From: Daucus carota subsp. sativus
Taxonomy: Eukaryota > Streptophyta > Magnoliopsida > Apiales > Apiaceae
NCBI RefSeq assembly: GCF_001625215.2
Contig: NC_030385.2
Location: 46,091,598 to 46,155,597, forward strand
Direction: 5' to 3'
DNA: 64,000 bases
A model generated the notes under the pieces. That model had not been told where the DNA came from and made no database searches. It worked only from the letters and a program-made list of their open reading frames with translations. A program made the position numbers and the translations under genes. Each line of letters opens with the position of its first letter. Within the stretch, counting starts at the first letter, position 1. Shown piece by piece: positions 45,763 through 61,861 of this stretch.

Positions 45763-48700
45763 ATGTTCACAGAAGGGCTAGACGAAAGCGCTCTTAGCTG
45801 GGTCAAGCAGGTACTTCTTTGTTTATACACCCAGTATTAAATACTATCAACTAATTACACACACAAAAGAAAACCCCAATTGCTTCTTCTTTTTTGCTAG
45901 GGTTTTGAATTTGATTATGTATTTTTTTTCACACACGGTAGTGATATATATAACCCAATTATTATATTTTGCTACGGTTTAGAATTGCTTATTTGTTTTT
46001 GTGTTTTTGGTTAACAGCAATCAGGTAATAAAGAAAGTGAGGCGAGATCACCATTGTCTGAAAAGAGTAATCATGATTTCGATCTTCCGAAATCTCCATT
46101 AGGGTTTAATTCTAGTACTTACAAATCGACCCATGTTCTTCCTCCGCTTAAATTTCACTCGGGTCTTTTGGGAAGTCAAGTTAAGCTTAATCTTGAGAGT
46201 AGTGATGAGGATGATTTTGATTATGAGGAGAATTATGGGGAAAGCGTAGCTTCTGTTGCGGATGATTTTGATGAGAATTTTTCGGAGGATGATGAATTTG
46301 GAGGGGCGAGTGTGGAGCATTATGAGGAGGGAATTTGTGGATTGAAAGCAAGTACAGAAGGGGTTAAGGTTAATACTGGTTTGAATTTGAATAGGGGGTT
46401 CTTACAGGAGAATTTGAGGATACAGGTTCCGGAAAATCGCAAGTGTTTTAGAGGAGAAGGGGCTCAGAGTGCAACTTCTGGCAGCAGCTATAGGCTTCGC
46501 GATAGCGTGCAGTTTCATAGTGCTTATGTAAGAATTCGAACTATGCTAGTACTGATTGTTTGTTAAGACTTTGGGGCTAATGAATTTTTCGTTGGTATGG
46601 AACATGCAGGGTACACCAGTTGGTGGAGCTGATCTGGGGACTCCAAGTGCACCTCCCTTTATGGATATGGGGCGAGATGATAGTAACTCGGAAATGGAAA
46701 GTGGAACAGTCCATCATATACACATAGCAGAGGAATTAACTAAAAGCCATGCATTAAATTCAGATAAAAAAGAACTAGATTCAAGATGTGATCCTGGTGA
46801 AAGGTACAATATTTTGCAATATCAATTAATTTTTTTGTATAAAACATATGCTTCTCTTGTTTCTTTCATATAAGTATCACTATTTGATGCAGTGGGAATA
46901 GTGGCGTGCTTAAAGACACAGCAGTACCAGTTTCGAATTGCCAAATGGATCCAGTTAATCAATCAGTCTATTACAGCACAAGGTTTACTCATCCTACCCC
47001 TACTTTATTGTTACCTCGCAACAAGTATACACCTTCTTTAAAAAGTGTAGTTCATTATTTGACCCATCCCCATTTGGTGATGCTGCAAATTTCAGTAGAG
47101 ATGCTCCTGCTTTGCATATGTAAATTTGCATATAAAAAATTGACATAATTTTACACGCACGAAAGGCTGACCGCTATTAGATTTTGTTCGTAGTCTGTGT
47201 TTGAGCCAAGAGGCCCAAGATATGAATTATATTCTTTCCAATTCTTTAGTGAGATACATATATCGCACAACGATAATTTTAGATTCTCTACTTGTCAAGG
47301 TTTTTTTCACATACACAAGGCACTTGAATCAGTACTTTAACTCTTTCAATCTTTTTTATGAGTTCTGCTGACATGTCTCTACTCTCACAGTGGTCAGAAT
47401 GCATGGCAGTCCCTAGTTGCCTATGATGCTTGTTTTCGTCTATGCCTAAATGCATGGACCAGAGGTTGCATGGAGGCACCGGAGTTTCTCCGTGATGAGT
47501 GCTTGTTGCTCCGCAATGCTTTTGGGTATAGTTGATAAATTATTATGTTTGATGGCTATGCCTTTTTCTTTATGTTTTTAATGAGTCTATATATGTTGCT
47601 CGTACACCATCTCATTATGTATGTTTTTTATTTATGTAATAGATTACACACATTACTCTTGCAACCTCGAGGTGCCCAATCAACAGGAAAAGGTAGTGCC
47701 AACACTGCAGACATGGCATGCCCCTCAAAAGTGAAGAAAACGATAGGGAAGATCAGAGTTGAAGGTATGGATTGTTAATTAGTTTAATGCAGTTCACACA
47801 GTGCTAATTTCCTGAAAATATATTGTAAATGCTTAAATAGTTCTGAGCTTGCTCTTTGTGCATTCAAAGTGTAAATAATCCCAGAAGAACTATGCCTGTT
47901 TAAATAGTTTATGTTTAAAGTCACTATCATTTGACATTGAAGTCATATCATATATGATTGTGTTTACAATCTTCCTTCAAATAAATTTATGTATATCAGT
48001 TTTAAAGTTTCTAGATTGAGTATATATCATTGCACTCTCATTGCTGCATCATTTAGACCACATTTAAAGCAAGTTATATATATTATGATAAAATAAAACT
48101 CAATTTGTTCCGCATGCTTAAAGAATTCTAAACATATCTATAAATGTGTCGTTAGCTAGATTTGAGCTTTGGTGCTTTTGCGATATGTTGCATTAGTATC
48201 TACAACTACATCTGATGCCACTTTATTATGTTTGAGTTCATAGGCTGGTGAATACAGGAAACCTGATTTGTAGATTATTGCAAATCAGACATGTAATTTG
48301 TGAATGGCTCATTTGTTTTCTTGACTCTGGCAGTGAGGAAGCTAAGAATAATACCGAGGCGAAAACTCAAGAGCACGAACTCTCTACGAGGTGCAATGTA
48401 TATGCAAGTGGGAGCAGAGTATGTCCGGCATGTTTCATCACTGGTGAAAAACAGCATCACTTCTCTAAGACAAGCCTCGTCTAATCTGACATCTGAAGGT
48501 TCTTGTTTCTCTAGCCCACAAGTTTTTAGCGTTGAAATAAATATCTATGATACATGGACGACAAACCATATAGCTGAGGGAGGTGTGGGAAAAAAATGAG
48601 ATCAAAATAGATGACGAGCTCGATACTCCAGTTGAGTTTTTTCCCTCAAGATAGAGAGGGGGGGGAGAGGGGGGGGGGGGGGGGGGACTCAGCTCAGGTT

Positions 48701-51700
48701 CTTACAAGAATTATTTTCATGTTCAAACTTCAAGGTTCTGAAGTTGTCAGCCATACACTGCAAGGAATTTATATAACTTACATTGTTTTGGGATTGTCAC
48801 TCTTTTCATGAGTACCTTGTTTCTGAAATAATATAGTATATAATTTGTCATTGGCAGAGCTATGGAAGTGTTCTTTTTATCTGAAAAGCTCTCTGGAAGA
48901 TGGGAAAGATGATTCTGTGCAAGACTTTACCTTGAGGCCTGGAACCGGGGATTACCACGAATTGTAAGTTGCTAATTTATCTCTTGAATTGCTGCAGAGA
49001 AATTGAAAAAGAATTTGTAAATTAGTAGAAAAAGGCAATTACTTTTTTGATTTCCAACATCATGAAATCATTTGTGTGTGTGTGTGTGTGTGTGTGTGTA
49101 TACACTAGCTTATGACCCGTGCCATGCATGGATATCTTTGAAAATATAAGTTTATCCTAATAACTCGTATGATGTATGGATTAAAAAATACATATATATT
49201 TGTATTAATTATAATACTAATGTTTTATATGCTGATTTATACAATGATTAAAGACAAGATTTGCATTTTAGTTAAAGTAAAAAAAATCAGTGATGATAAA
49301 ACAATAATTTATGAATTAGGACAGAAAATAGGAAGTAGGAAAAATAATTACGAATTTTATAAAAAGTATCATATTCCATTTACAAAACCTCCCTTTACTT
49401 TAGTTGAGAACATAAAAAGAATAGATAGAAGTTGCATTCTAATTACAAAACCTACTTCTATATGGTTTTTACAAACCCCCCTTTAGAACATAAAAAGAAC
49501 ATGTAACCACATACTCTGTTTTCAAAACCTATTTCTTATTTCTAATGGATTTAGAACATTGAAAGTATCATTTATAGTTTATATTTAAATGTTATAGATA
49601 AATATTTTCTTATTATTACGTAATCCTAACCGTTTATTAAACAATAAGATCTAACGGTTCGTATTTATTATGTGGTACCATACCAAACAATCAAAGTATC
49701 CTCATTACTCTTATTATATTATAAGGATATAATATGATATATATGAATATGTACGGACTCAAGTCGGTACATGTTAAACTAGTTGCCCTGCAAAGTTGTA
49801 TATTCAGGTTTCGTAGAAGCTTGCTGCTTCCTGCAAAAAAAATTTGATGGCATATGTGTGGTTGGTAATTATAGGTCTCTAACAAAAATATGCACACTTT
49901 ACTAATGGTGCCTTAACATCAGTGTTAATTACAATATGTGTGTGATTTCAGCTTTCCAGAAAGCCAAGGAGATGCTCTTATACTCGAAGTACAAGATTTA
50001 AAGAAAACTGTCCAGGGTCGAGCTACCATACCAATTTCATCTTTGATTGAAAATCCTGTATGTAACATATATATATGTTTCAGTCGTAAGTATTCAGCGT
50101 GCTCATAATTTTAAACTAATGGCAAACATCAAAATGATACAGAATGATAGGATGAAATGGTGGCCTATATATCATGACGATCATGAGTGTGTTGGGAAGA
50201 TTCAGCTGTCCGTTTATGAAACTATTACATATGATGACAGCCACATGAAGGTAATCTCAATTCTCAACACACTCCTTTCTTGTTGATATGTGTTCAACAG
50301 AGTGATAGAAGAAAAGACCATGTCATCATTATTATAGCTGTTAGAGGATCAAGCATTTTCTCGAGAAACTTGATCTATGTTTTGCATGTCAAAATTACAT
50401 TTTATGTACTTGCAAAACGGACAGTCCTTACATGTTACTTGTGTATCGTTCATTACTTACACATGCGGATCTTTAGTTTTTTTTCTATTTTCTACTACAT
50501 ATCTGTTCATTTGGTCAGTAATTTTTCATTTACTATTACTCAAATATTATTTTGGTCTTTTGTGCTCATTGTTATAAAAATCAAATGAACCACTTCGCAA
50601 GTTTTTTTTCAAATCATATAACAGTTAAAACATTCAAAGCCCGGCATTATTACATACTATATGAATATTACAGTAAATACCAGGTGAATGCATATAAATT
50701 CAACTATCAGGTATATTCAGGATTATACTCACGGTCCTTATAAAGACAGTGTGCAAGCTTTATGCACACCTTTTTTTAGTGTTGTAGCTTGTGTTTGTAA
50801 TTATTGATTCTCTTCCAACTTGGACAGAATGGACCTATAGTGGAAACCCTTGCATATGATATATTGCTGGAGTCTGCCATGCGAGCACAAAATTTTCATG
50901 CACAAAATTTATGGATAGACGGACCATGGAAATGGCTCCTGTCTGAATTTGCAGACTATTATGGAGTTTCTGATTCATACACTAAGCTCAGGTAGTAGAA
51001 TGCAAGTCCTTTTGTAATTATAAATTGTGATATTTTCTTTCCTTGCAAGTCTTGAAATAAATTTGGGTTTTTTCTCTGAATTGTACAGATATCTTTCACA
51101 TGTTATGAATGTTGCTACTCCAAAGAAAGACTGCTTGGAGCTGATATATCAATTTCTTGTACCTGTTATAAAGACGAGGGGTGAAAAAAGATTAACTAGG
51201 CAAGAGGTATGTCTAAGATACCCATGAAGTGAATCTGTTCTTCCTGTCAAAATCTTAATAGAGAACTTTTCTTAAATACTAATTAATGTACCTTAAAGAC
51301 CAAGTTCATGCCATGTGGTTAAATCATAGTTTTTCTTTGTACATGTTAAAGAAACAAGTGTAAAAAAGGTTATATTTATATATAAGCATAAAATATACAA
51401 ATTGACAAGTGACCAGAGAAGATAAAAAAACACAAAATCCCGCTGTCTGAGAATTAACGGACAAGAGCTCTCTGCTTTGGTGATGAAGAAAACTCTGTAT
51501 TTTATGAATATGTACTCACTTCATCAAAAAGTAAACAATGAGCAGTATTGTGGACATGAAAGGTTTATTGGGAAAAGAAGAAAACATTTTATGCTCATGT
51601 CATGTCTACTCCTGTTATATGCTTTTGTTACTATCAGTGCTCACTCCAGATCTGTTTTATTGTGTCACAGAAAAGTATGTTGTTGGATTGTGAAACTCAA

Positions 51701-54700
51701 GTCGAGAGCCTTTTGGCAAACATATTTGAGAACTACAAGTCGTTGGATGAGAACTCTCCAACCGGACTGTCAGATCTTTTGGGCCCATTACCAGAGGCTG
51801 CTGCACCGGCTCTAGCTCCTGCTGTGCAAGTATATACAATTATTCATGATATACTTGCTCAAGATGCACAAATGGTGTTAAGAAACTATATTAAGGTAAT
51901 TGATAAGGCATTACATTTTTTTAATCAATAGTTGCTAATTCTAGATGCCAGAGTTTTATCAAAGCTTTGGATAACATACTACCTTTTTTTTAATCAGTAC
52001 TTTCAAATTAGATGCCATATTTTAACCTAAGCTGTGCTTATCTAAACAGACAGCGGCAGCAAAGAGGTGTAAAAAGCACATGGTTGAAACAGATGAATTT
52101 GTCTCGAGCAACTCAGATGGTTTTCTTATGGATTCTTTTACCAGTTCAACGGCATATTTGAAGATAAAGAAGCTTTGCATAGACTTGAGCAACGAAATAC
52201 AGGCAGATATTAAGATTCACAATGAGCATATACTCCCAAGGTACACTTACAGTTGTGGCATTGGCTTTAAGTAAGACTTTGCAGATTATGTTCACAAACT
52301 GAGTTCACGTCATATATTTTTGGGCTTTTCAGTTAAAAACAAAATGATTGATAATATTATATTCATGGCCTTGTATATAAGTATAGCTTTCTGACCCCAC
52401 ATTTTTCTTCTTCTACAGTTCAATTGACCTTTCAAGCATCACAGCTGCAGTTTATAGCTCTGAGTTGTGTAAAAGGCTTACAGTTTTTCTCGCTGCATGG
52501 CCTCCCTCTAGTCCAAATCCTCATGTAAATGAACTTTTGATAGCAACTGCTGATTTCGAAAGAAACCTGGAGTTGTGGAATATCAGGTCTGTTAAACATT
52601 TTCTTTAATTTTTTTTTTTTTAATTCTTGATAATGCTCAGAGACATGCAAGTAAAGCAAAAGGTTGCGTTTTCATTATTAGTTTCAAACCCCTGTCACTT
52701 TTTTCTACTTGTTCTTTCTTCCTAAATATTTTTTTTGCGCTTTAGTCCAGTGCCTGGTGGTGTGGATTCAAGGAATTTGTACCACAACTACATAATGGTG
52801 TGGGTACAAGATATGCAACTCAACTTACTGGAGTATTGTAAGGCAGAAAAGGTTGGTCTTTTGAGCAATATATGCAGTTAAGCTAAAGCAACATATACTC
52901 AAGTATCATTTTGGTACTAATATCTGAAAGAAAAAATATTGCAGGTGTCGTGGTCTGGTGTAATTACAAACTATTCTACGTCACCCTTTCCTGAGGAAAT
53001 CTATGAAAGAATCAGAGAAATGTTGATCGAGTATGAAGTGGTGATCACCAGGTGGCCTCAATACACTTTGGTTTTAGAGAATGTGAGTTTTTATGCATCT
53101 TTATTACTTTTACCAAAGATTACATGCTCCCGCACATGACCGCACATGCAGAGCATGTTTGTTATTAACCCATGTGTATGTGAAAATAGATCTAACGTTC
53201 TTTCTTCTCATGTTAAATATATAAGGCAATTGCAAATGTTGAAAGAGCAATCATAAAAGCATTGGAAAAACAGTACAGCGATGTATTGACTCCACTGAAA
53301 GACAGCATTCCCAAGAGGCTTGGTATTCAAGTTCAGAAACTGACAAGAAGACAATCAACAACAGTTTATGCGCTTCCTAGTCAAGTGAGCTTACTGAACC
53401 AAGTATTCCCGATCCTATTAGAGAATACTACAACATGTTATATAGAGGAGAGTTCATAATGCACACCTAAAGTGGCGGCTAAGGGAAAAATCCCAAAACG
53501 CAAAAATTCTAGTCACAATAAACTCTCCCCCCCCCCCCCCCCCCCCCTTCCCCCTTCCCCTCTCCCTGTCTCTCTCTCCTCTCCCCCCATATATATATTG
53601 ATATTTTTCACTATGTTGGCAGTTGGGAACTTTTCTAAACACCATCAAAAGAATCCTTGATGTTTTACATTGTAAAGTTGAGGACAAGTTAAAGACTTGG
53701 GCATCTTATCTTCCGGTTGGTGGAGACAAGAAGTCCAATTTTGGGGAACAGATGAATGAGATTACTGTTTTGCTGAGGACCAAATACAAAAATTACACAC
53801 AGGCAATTGTAGTGAAGCTTGTTGCTAATGTAAGCTCTAAAATCAGTTTCCCAAGTTTGCATGAGACATGTCGAGTTTGTAGTATCATGAGTCGAAGACC
53901 TCACGGCATTAACAGAATTGGTGAATTTGCTATAAAAGGCTGGAAATAACACCATAATTGTCATTAGTATTGTTTATTGCAAATGTTGTTCTGTAGTTGG
54001 TACAAATAATGAGAATTGCAGAACTGATTTAACAGTTATGCGAATTATGACAATAATTGTAAACTGTATTATGCTGTAGTTGGTCATCATAAAGGTAGCA
54101 GGGATTTGGCACTCTGTTTGCAGCATGTCTTATTCTTGTACACTCCATTAATTAGAATTTGTATGCTTCTACGCTCCATTGATTAGAATTTGTATGCAAT
54201 TTGATACAGGTGCAGGCTAATCGGAGCACACGGCTGCAAAGGATTCTGGAAGAGACAAAGGAAGCAGATGGAGAGGCTGAAATACGAGAAAGGATGCAAA
54301 TGTTGATTTCTCAAGTTATTGACTCCATTTCTAACTTGCATGAGGTCTTTACCAGTCCAATATTCATTGCAACCTGTCGTGGCTTTTGGGATAGGATGGG
54401 ACAGGTACACAATATATGCATATTGTCAGCACTTACATCCTGTCAAATGTATGTTTATAGAAAGTTCGCTGATGCCAATTTATTGCCCTGGAATAGATTG
54501 TACTTAAGTTCTTGGAGGTGCGTAAAGAAAACCGAGTGTGGTATAGAGGATCATATCATGCTCTAGGGGTAAGTGCTTACTTTAAATTATCAATCTGCAT
54601 CAGGAAATCATACCAACTTGGATTTACTAGTTTCTTCTGTCAAAACATGCCCAATTTATGTTAAAATATTTTTGCAGATTCTGGATGACACATTTGCATC

Positions 54701-54824
54701 ACAGATGCAACGACTGCAAGGGAATGCATTGAAAGACAAAGATATGGAGACTCCTCGATCAATATGTGAAGCGCGCTCCATTCTGTGCAGGGATACAACA
54801 AATGCAACTGATACATACTTCTAG
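45763..54824 (+). CDS. Large conserved plant protein of unknown function (At4g24610 type)
   Basis: A 22-exon model totals 3474 nt and 1157 aa. Exons: 45763-45810, 46018-46527, 46610-46803, 46893-46982, 47391-47525, 47643-47764, 48334-48498, 48858-48963, 49952-50057, 50143-50250, 50828-50991, 51089-51206, 51671-51895, 52050-52240, 52419-52586, 52746-52851, 52945-53082, 53226-53384, 53623-53829, 54210-54404, 54497-54568, 54678-54824. The first 300 residues are acidic and disordered (ESSDEDDFDYEENYGES). A basic patch follows (VRKLRIIPRRKLK), then a C2-like segment (KIQLSVYETITY). The helical C-terminal half contains GFWDRMGQ and FASQMQRL. It looks like the uncharacterised plant family of At4g24610/At5g65440, recalled from memory. 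No catalytic motif is visible, and no function is claimed. Confidence 0.8.
48658..48687 (+). repeat. Poly-G tract in intron 7
   Basis: About 30 nearly uninterrupted G residues, with one ga break, lie in the intron. The exact length is likely unreliable in sequencing. Confidence 0.85.
49075..49099 (+). repeat. TG microsatellite beside a Helitron end
   Basis: A run of tg dinucleotides ends just before the predicted Helitron terminus at 49105. Confidence 0.9.
49105..49745 (-). mobile_element. Non-autonomous Helitron in an intron
   Basis: On the minus strand the 3' end has the hairpin ccatgcatggcacgg about ten bases before a terminal CTAG followed by T. This is the Helitron 3' signature (hairpin plus CTRR, inserted between A and T). 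The other end, near 49738-49747, begins with a TC-led AT-rich sequence (tcatattatatcc). There is no target duplication and no Rep/helicase. The right border is approximate. It interrupts the intron between exons 8 and 9. Confidence 0.55.
53527..53547 (+). repeat. Poly-C tract in intron 18
   Basis: About 21 C residues are followed by CT-rich sequence in the intron. It could form unusual structures or cause assembly errors. Confidence 0.85.
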
Positions 54825-55097
54825 GAAGTTCTTCGAGGTTACTTTCTTTCACCCAACCCAAGCTAAGTATCGCTATTTTTTGTTGTAATTAGTCGCACAT
54901 AAGAGCTGTTAATAGTGTCAAGAAACATCCTATGTAATACTTGTACTGCAATATCAATGAAAGAAAGAAATATAATTTTCTTTTCATTATTATCAATGTG
55001 TCAAACATATTCATACTTCAGAAAAAAAATACACAAAAAAAATTGTCAGATATTATATCCAGCTGAGAAAATTTAGTTCTATCTGCTACTGCCAACT

Positions 55098-55352
55098 TCA
55101 GCCACCTCCGCCGCCACCTCCACCTCCACTGCCACAGCCACCACCACCATCCGCACCTACAGTGCCGAAAAACCCTCCTTTGCCAGCACGAGATTTTGAA
55201 GTCTTTTCGCCAGAATCGCCACATGCAAATATAATGATGGAGATGACTGAGACTGTCATCAGAATCATGCAGACCATAAAAAAGAGCCCTGCTGAACCAG
55301 CTGAGGCTGCACTGTCATCCCAACCATTTTCGAAACTTAAGAGTCTAGCCAT
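55098..55352 (-). CDS. Small single-span membrane protein with Gly-rich tail (copy A)
   Basis: The single-exon frame encodes 84 aa. After MARLLSFENGWDDSA comes one strong membrane helix (LFFMVCMILMTVSVISIIIF). Then follow ACGDSGE, SRAGKGGFF and a tail that is almost all glycine with one Cys. The gene at 56010 has the same layout and shares ACGDSGE and SRAGKGGFF, which argues that both are real. It lies tail to tail with the large gene ending at 54824. I do not recognise a named family and propose no function beyond membrane association. Confidence 0.7.
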   Translation of the reverse strand: MARLLSFENGWDDSAASAGSAGLFFMVCMILMTVSVISIIIFACGDSGEKTSKSRAGKGGFFGTVGADGGGGCGSGGGGGGGGG

Positions 55353-56009
55353 GCTAGTTGTCTTTCTTCTCTGTTCCTCAGCTCTACAGTTTGTTGTTGC
55401 TTTATTAAGATACTAAATCAATGGCGCAGCTGCCATGTTCCCCCACCATTGTTTATATTATCCTCCCTGGCTCCCTCAATCAGGGCCCTTCCACCTGTAT
55501 TGACCGGGATATTTTTAAAAGTCGGTTGCTTGTATTTTAAACTGTAGATTCTTTTCCAAATAATTAAAATTGAAATTCTAATATATTAATCAAATACAAT
55601 ATACCCCGAATGTGGTCCTCGAATAGGTGTCATCTTTTCTTTGTTATTGTTTATGGGTATGTCTCTTGCCGAGCTGGTTAAATTGAATCTGTAGGATATT
55701 CGTGTAAAATTTATCGAAACAGATAGTCAGTAATAAGTTAACACAATTAGAACCTGATCAAGACCTAAAAAATAGTTTGACAGTTTGTTCTGGAATTTAA
55801 ATTTGATACGAATAATATATCTAAATAATTATTACATATCATTCATATATTAGTATAAACTTCGAGAACGATAAATGCAATCCACAAATATCTACCGTTA
55901 CGATTATCAAATACCAGAAAATAATCGCATAGTATTACATAGAGTCATGGCCATCCTTCTAAAAACGAGGACAAGCAGGAGGTATCAAAGAATCATCCAT
56001 CAAAGTACT

Positions 56010-56276
56010 TCATCCGCCGCCACCACCACCACCACAGCCACCGCCACCACAGTCGCTACCAGTCCCACCGCCATCACCCCCGACCGGTCTAAAGAACCCT
56101 CCTTTGCCTGCACGAGATTTTACCGACGGTTCGCCAGAGTCGCCACATGCGAATATGATCATAGAAATTATCGAGACTGTCGCAAAAATCCCGAAAAATA
56201 TAAAACTCAGCCCTGATGAACCCATTGATGTTGCAGCACAATCTCCAGCATTTTCTGAGCATAATATTCTAGTCAT
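56010..56276 (-). CDS. Small single-span membrane protein with Gly-rich tail (copy B)
   Basis: The 88-aa single-exon frame parallels copy A. It starts MTRILCSENAGD, has a helix around FIFFGIFATVSIISMIIFA, then CGDSGE, SRAGKGGFF and a Gly-rich tail with two Cys. The promoter DNA is also related: actaaatcaatgg lies upstream of both start codons (about 55413 and 56338). Here the minus strand also has a TATA-like tatataaac near 56330-56340. The order B then A on one strand indicates a tandem duplication of gene plus promoter. Confidence 0.72.
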   Translation of the reverse strand: MTRILCSENAGDCAATSMGSSGLSFIFFGIFATVSIISMIIFACGDSGEPSVKSRAGKGGFFRPVGGDGGGTGSDCGGGGCGGGGGGG

Positions 56277-56329
56277 CTTTGTGAACTTGGTTAACTATTC
56301 TTCAACTCATTGTGTTTAACATTTGGTTT

Positions 56330-56352
56330 GTTTATATACTAAATCAATGGCC
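56330..56352 (-). promoter_or_regulatory. CCAAT-like and TATA-like elements of copy B
   Basis: Read on the minus strand, ccattgatttag is followed directly by tatataaac, about 55-70 bp before the ATG at 56276. The CCATTGATTTAG part is conserved in front of copy A, where the TATA part is changed. Confidence 0.45.
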
Positions 56353-56699
56353 TAGTTGGCATTACCATATTACTCGATGGTTATCTATATTTTCATCCAC
56401 CGATGAAATCAACTTTTATGACATGTTGACCAGATAAAATAAAATCATCGGTTAATTAGAAATTAAAATATGGAAAGGTCAATCATTCTCCAAAGTCTTT
56501 AATATTAAGAATTAGTTGATTTGTTTTTTCCCCAACAAATATAAGATTCTGGGTATATTATCAACTGCCTTATTTGTTGATTTGTTAACAAATATTAATC
56601 GATCATTAATCGTAGGAGAAGGCAACTGTCTCAATATAACAGGTTTAGTTTTCACCTTAAATCCTTAATAACAAATATTATGGTAATCTAATGATTCAC

Positions 56700-56782
56700 T
56701 TTTTTTTTTTTTTTTGAGCCAGGGTCGAACCCAAAACCTGGGACGACAGAAGATAAACTTCAAACCACTTGAGCTATTCACA
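56700..56782 (-). mobile_element. SINE fragment, tRNA-derived
   Basis: The plus strand shows poly-T, then gagccagggtcgaaccca and aacctgggacgacagaagataaac, ending ttgagctattcac. Most of this matches the SINE at 34766 in the same orientation. Its A-box end is cut a few bases short. Attcac occurs on both sides (about 56695 and 56776) and may be a short target repeat. Confidence 0.65.
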
Positions 56783-56943
56783 TTTAGTTAGGCTTAAATT
56801 AGGTTAGAGGACGCACACGAATATGAAAAATGCCAACCTTCCATGTTGAGTTGAATATATTGAGAAATCATTAGAGAATATCTACTAATAATAATTATCC
56901 AAAAGAAATATATTTTCTTTTTTTCATCCTGCCAGAAAAAAAT

Positions 56944-60987
<4,044 letters not shown>

Positions 60988-61044
60988 TTCTTCTTCTTAT
61001 GTTAGCAAGGAGAAACAATATAGTACTAGAAAAAAATGGCCATT

Positions 61045-61058
61045 TCGGCATATATAGT
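61045..61058 (-). promoter_or_regulatory. TATA box of the subtilase gene
   Basis: The minus strand reads actatatatgcc about 60-70 bp before the ATG at 60987, a normal distance for TATA plus a short leader. Confidence 0.5.
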
Positions 61059-61059
61059 A

Positions 61060-61690
61060 CAATTTTTGGGTCCCGTCGTTGGAAGCTCTAATCCTAATTT
61101 TTTTTTTTTTATGTGAATAGAGGGGTCTACATCACCCTTCCAGAGCTTTAGCCACCCCTTCTAGAGTTTTTGGCGTCAGCCAATGAAAAACGCTCAAAGA
61201 TGGTTATAAACAATCGCTTGTCAGGGACCAGCTCCCTTTATAGTTTTTTCTATGTAAAACAATGTTGTTTGAGTTTAAATTTCAGTTATAACGAGGGCTT
61301 ATTTCGCAGCACAAAACTAAACATTTCTGTAGCAGAATTGTACTCTGGACATAAAGGCTTCTGTACTCCTATGCAGTCGTCTTCTTCTCATAAAGGTTCT
61401 GCTCTTCTCTACCGGGCTGTATTGAACCAGATTCAAGCTACGTTCTTGAGCTGGATATGCAAGTTATTGTGCCTACAAATTATGTTGGAGAGATTGTTCT
61501 TTTTCTAAGGAGGCAGGTGGCTTGGGGATTTGAGACACTTAGAAATGCAATTATGCTTCATTTTTTTTTTCCCAGCATTGGAGAATAACTCAGTTTTCTT
61601 CATGTTCACTGGACTAAGAAAATACTTGCAAATTTTTCTTGGTGTGTCCGAGAACTTTTCAAAGTCAGGGATTTTGCAAGGGAGAAAATT
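61060..61690. other. Spacer between subtilase promoter and PPR gene
   Basis: No gene was recognised. Short frames in it show no family motifs. It must contain the upstream region of the PPR gene on the plus strand and part of the subtilase promoter on the minus strand. Confidence 0.4.
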
Positions 61691-61845
61691 CTATATTGCC
61701 TCAACTACAATGGGACTCCTCACAAAGTGCTGCATTTCTCTGTTTGATCTTCAATGTCAGTTTAAAACTCTTCTCTTCACCTACCCTCGCAAACCTCATG
61801 GTATGTGGTTCAACTGAAGCTGTTATTCCAGGTGGCCTAATACGA
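61691..61845 (-). pseudogene. Fragment of a subtilase 3' end
   Basis: This stretch matches the last coding part of the complete subtilase (about 56950-57150) almost base for base, including caatgggactcctcacaaag and gcatttctctgtttgatctt. An internal piece of about 40 bp is missing, and the match stops abruptly at ggtggcctaat. It lacks all the rest of the gene. It is closer to the 56944 gene than to the 63700 gene, which points to a recent local copy. It ends 16 bp before the PPR start codon. Confidence 0.85.
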
Positions 61846-61861
61846 GAATCTAACTTACTTC

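Noticed and set aside
48300-48599. Independent small gene
   Set aside because: Its reading frame is exon 7 of the large 22-exon gene (48334-48498), running on into the intron.
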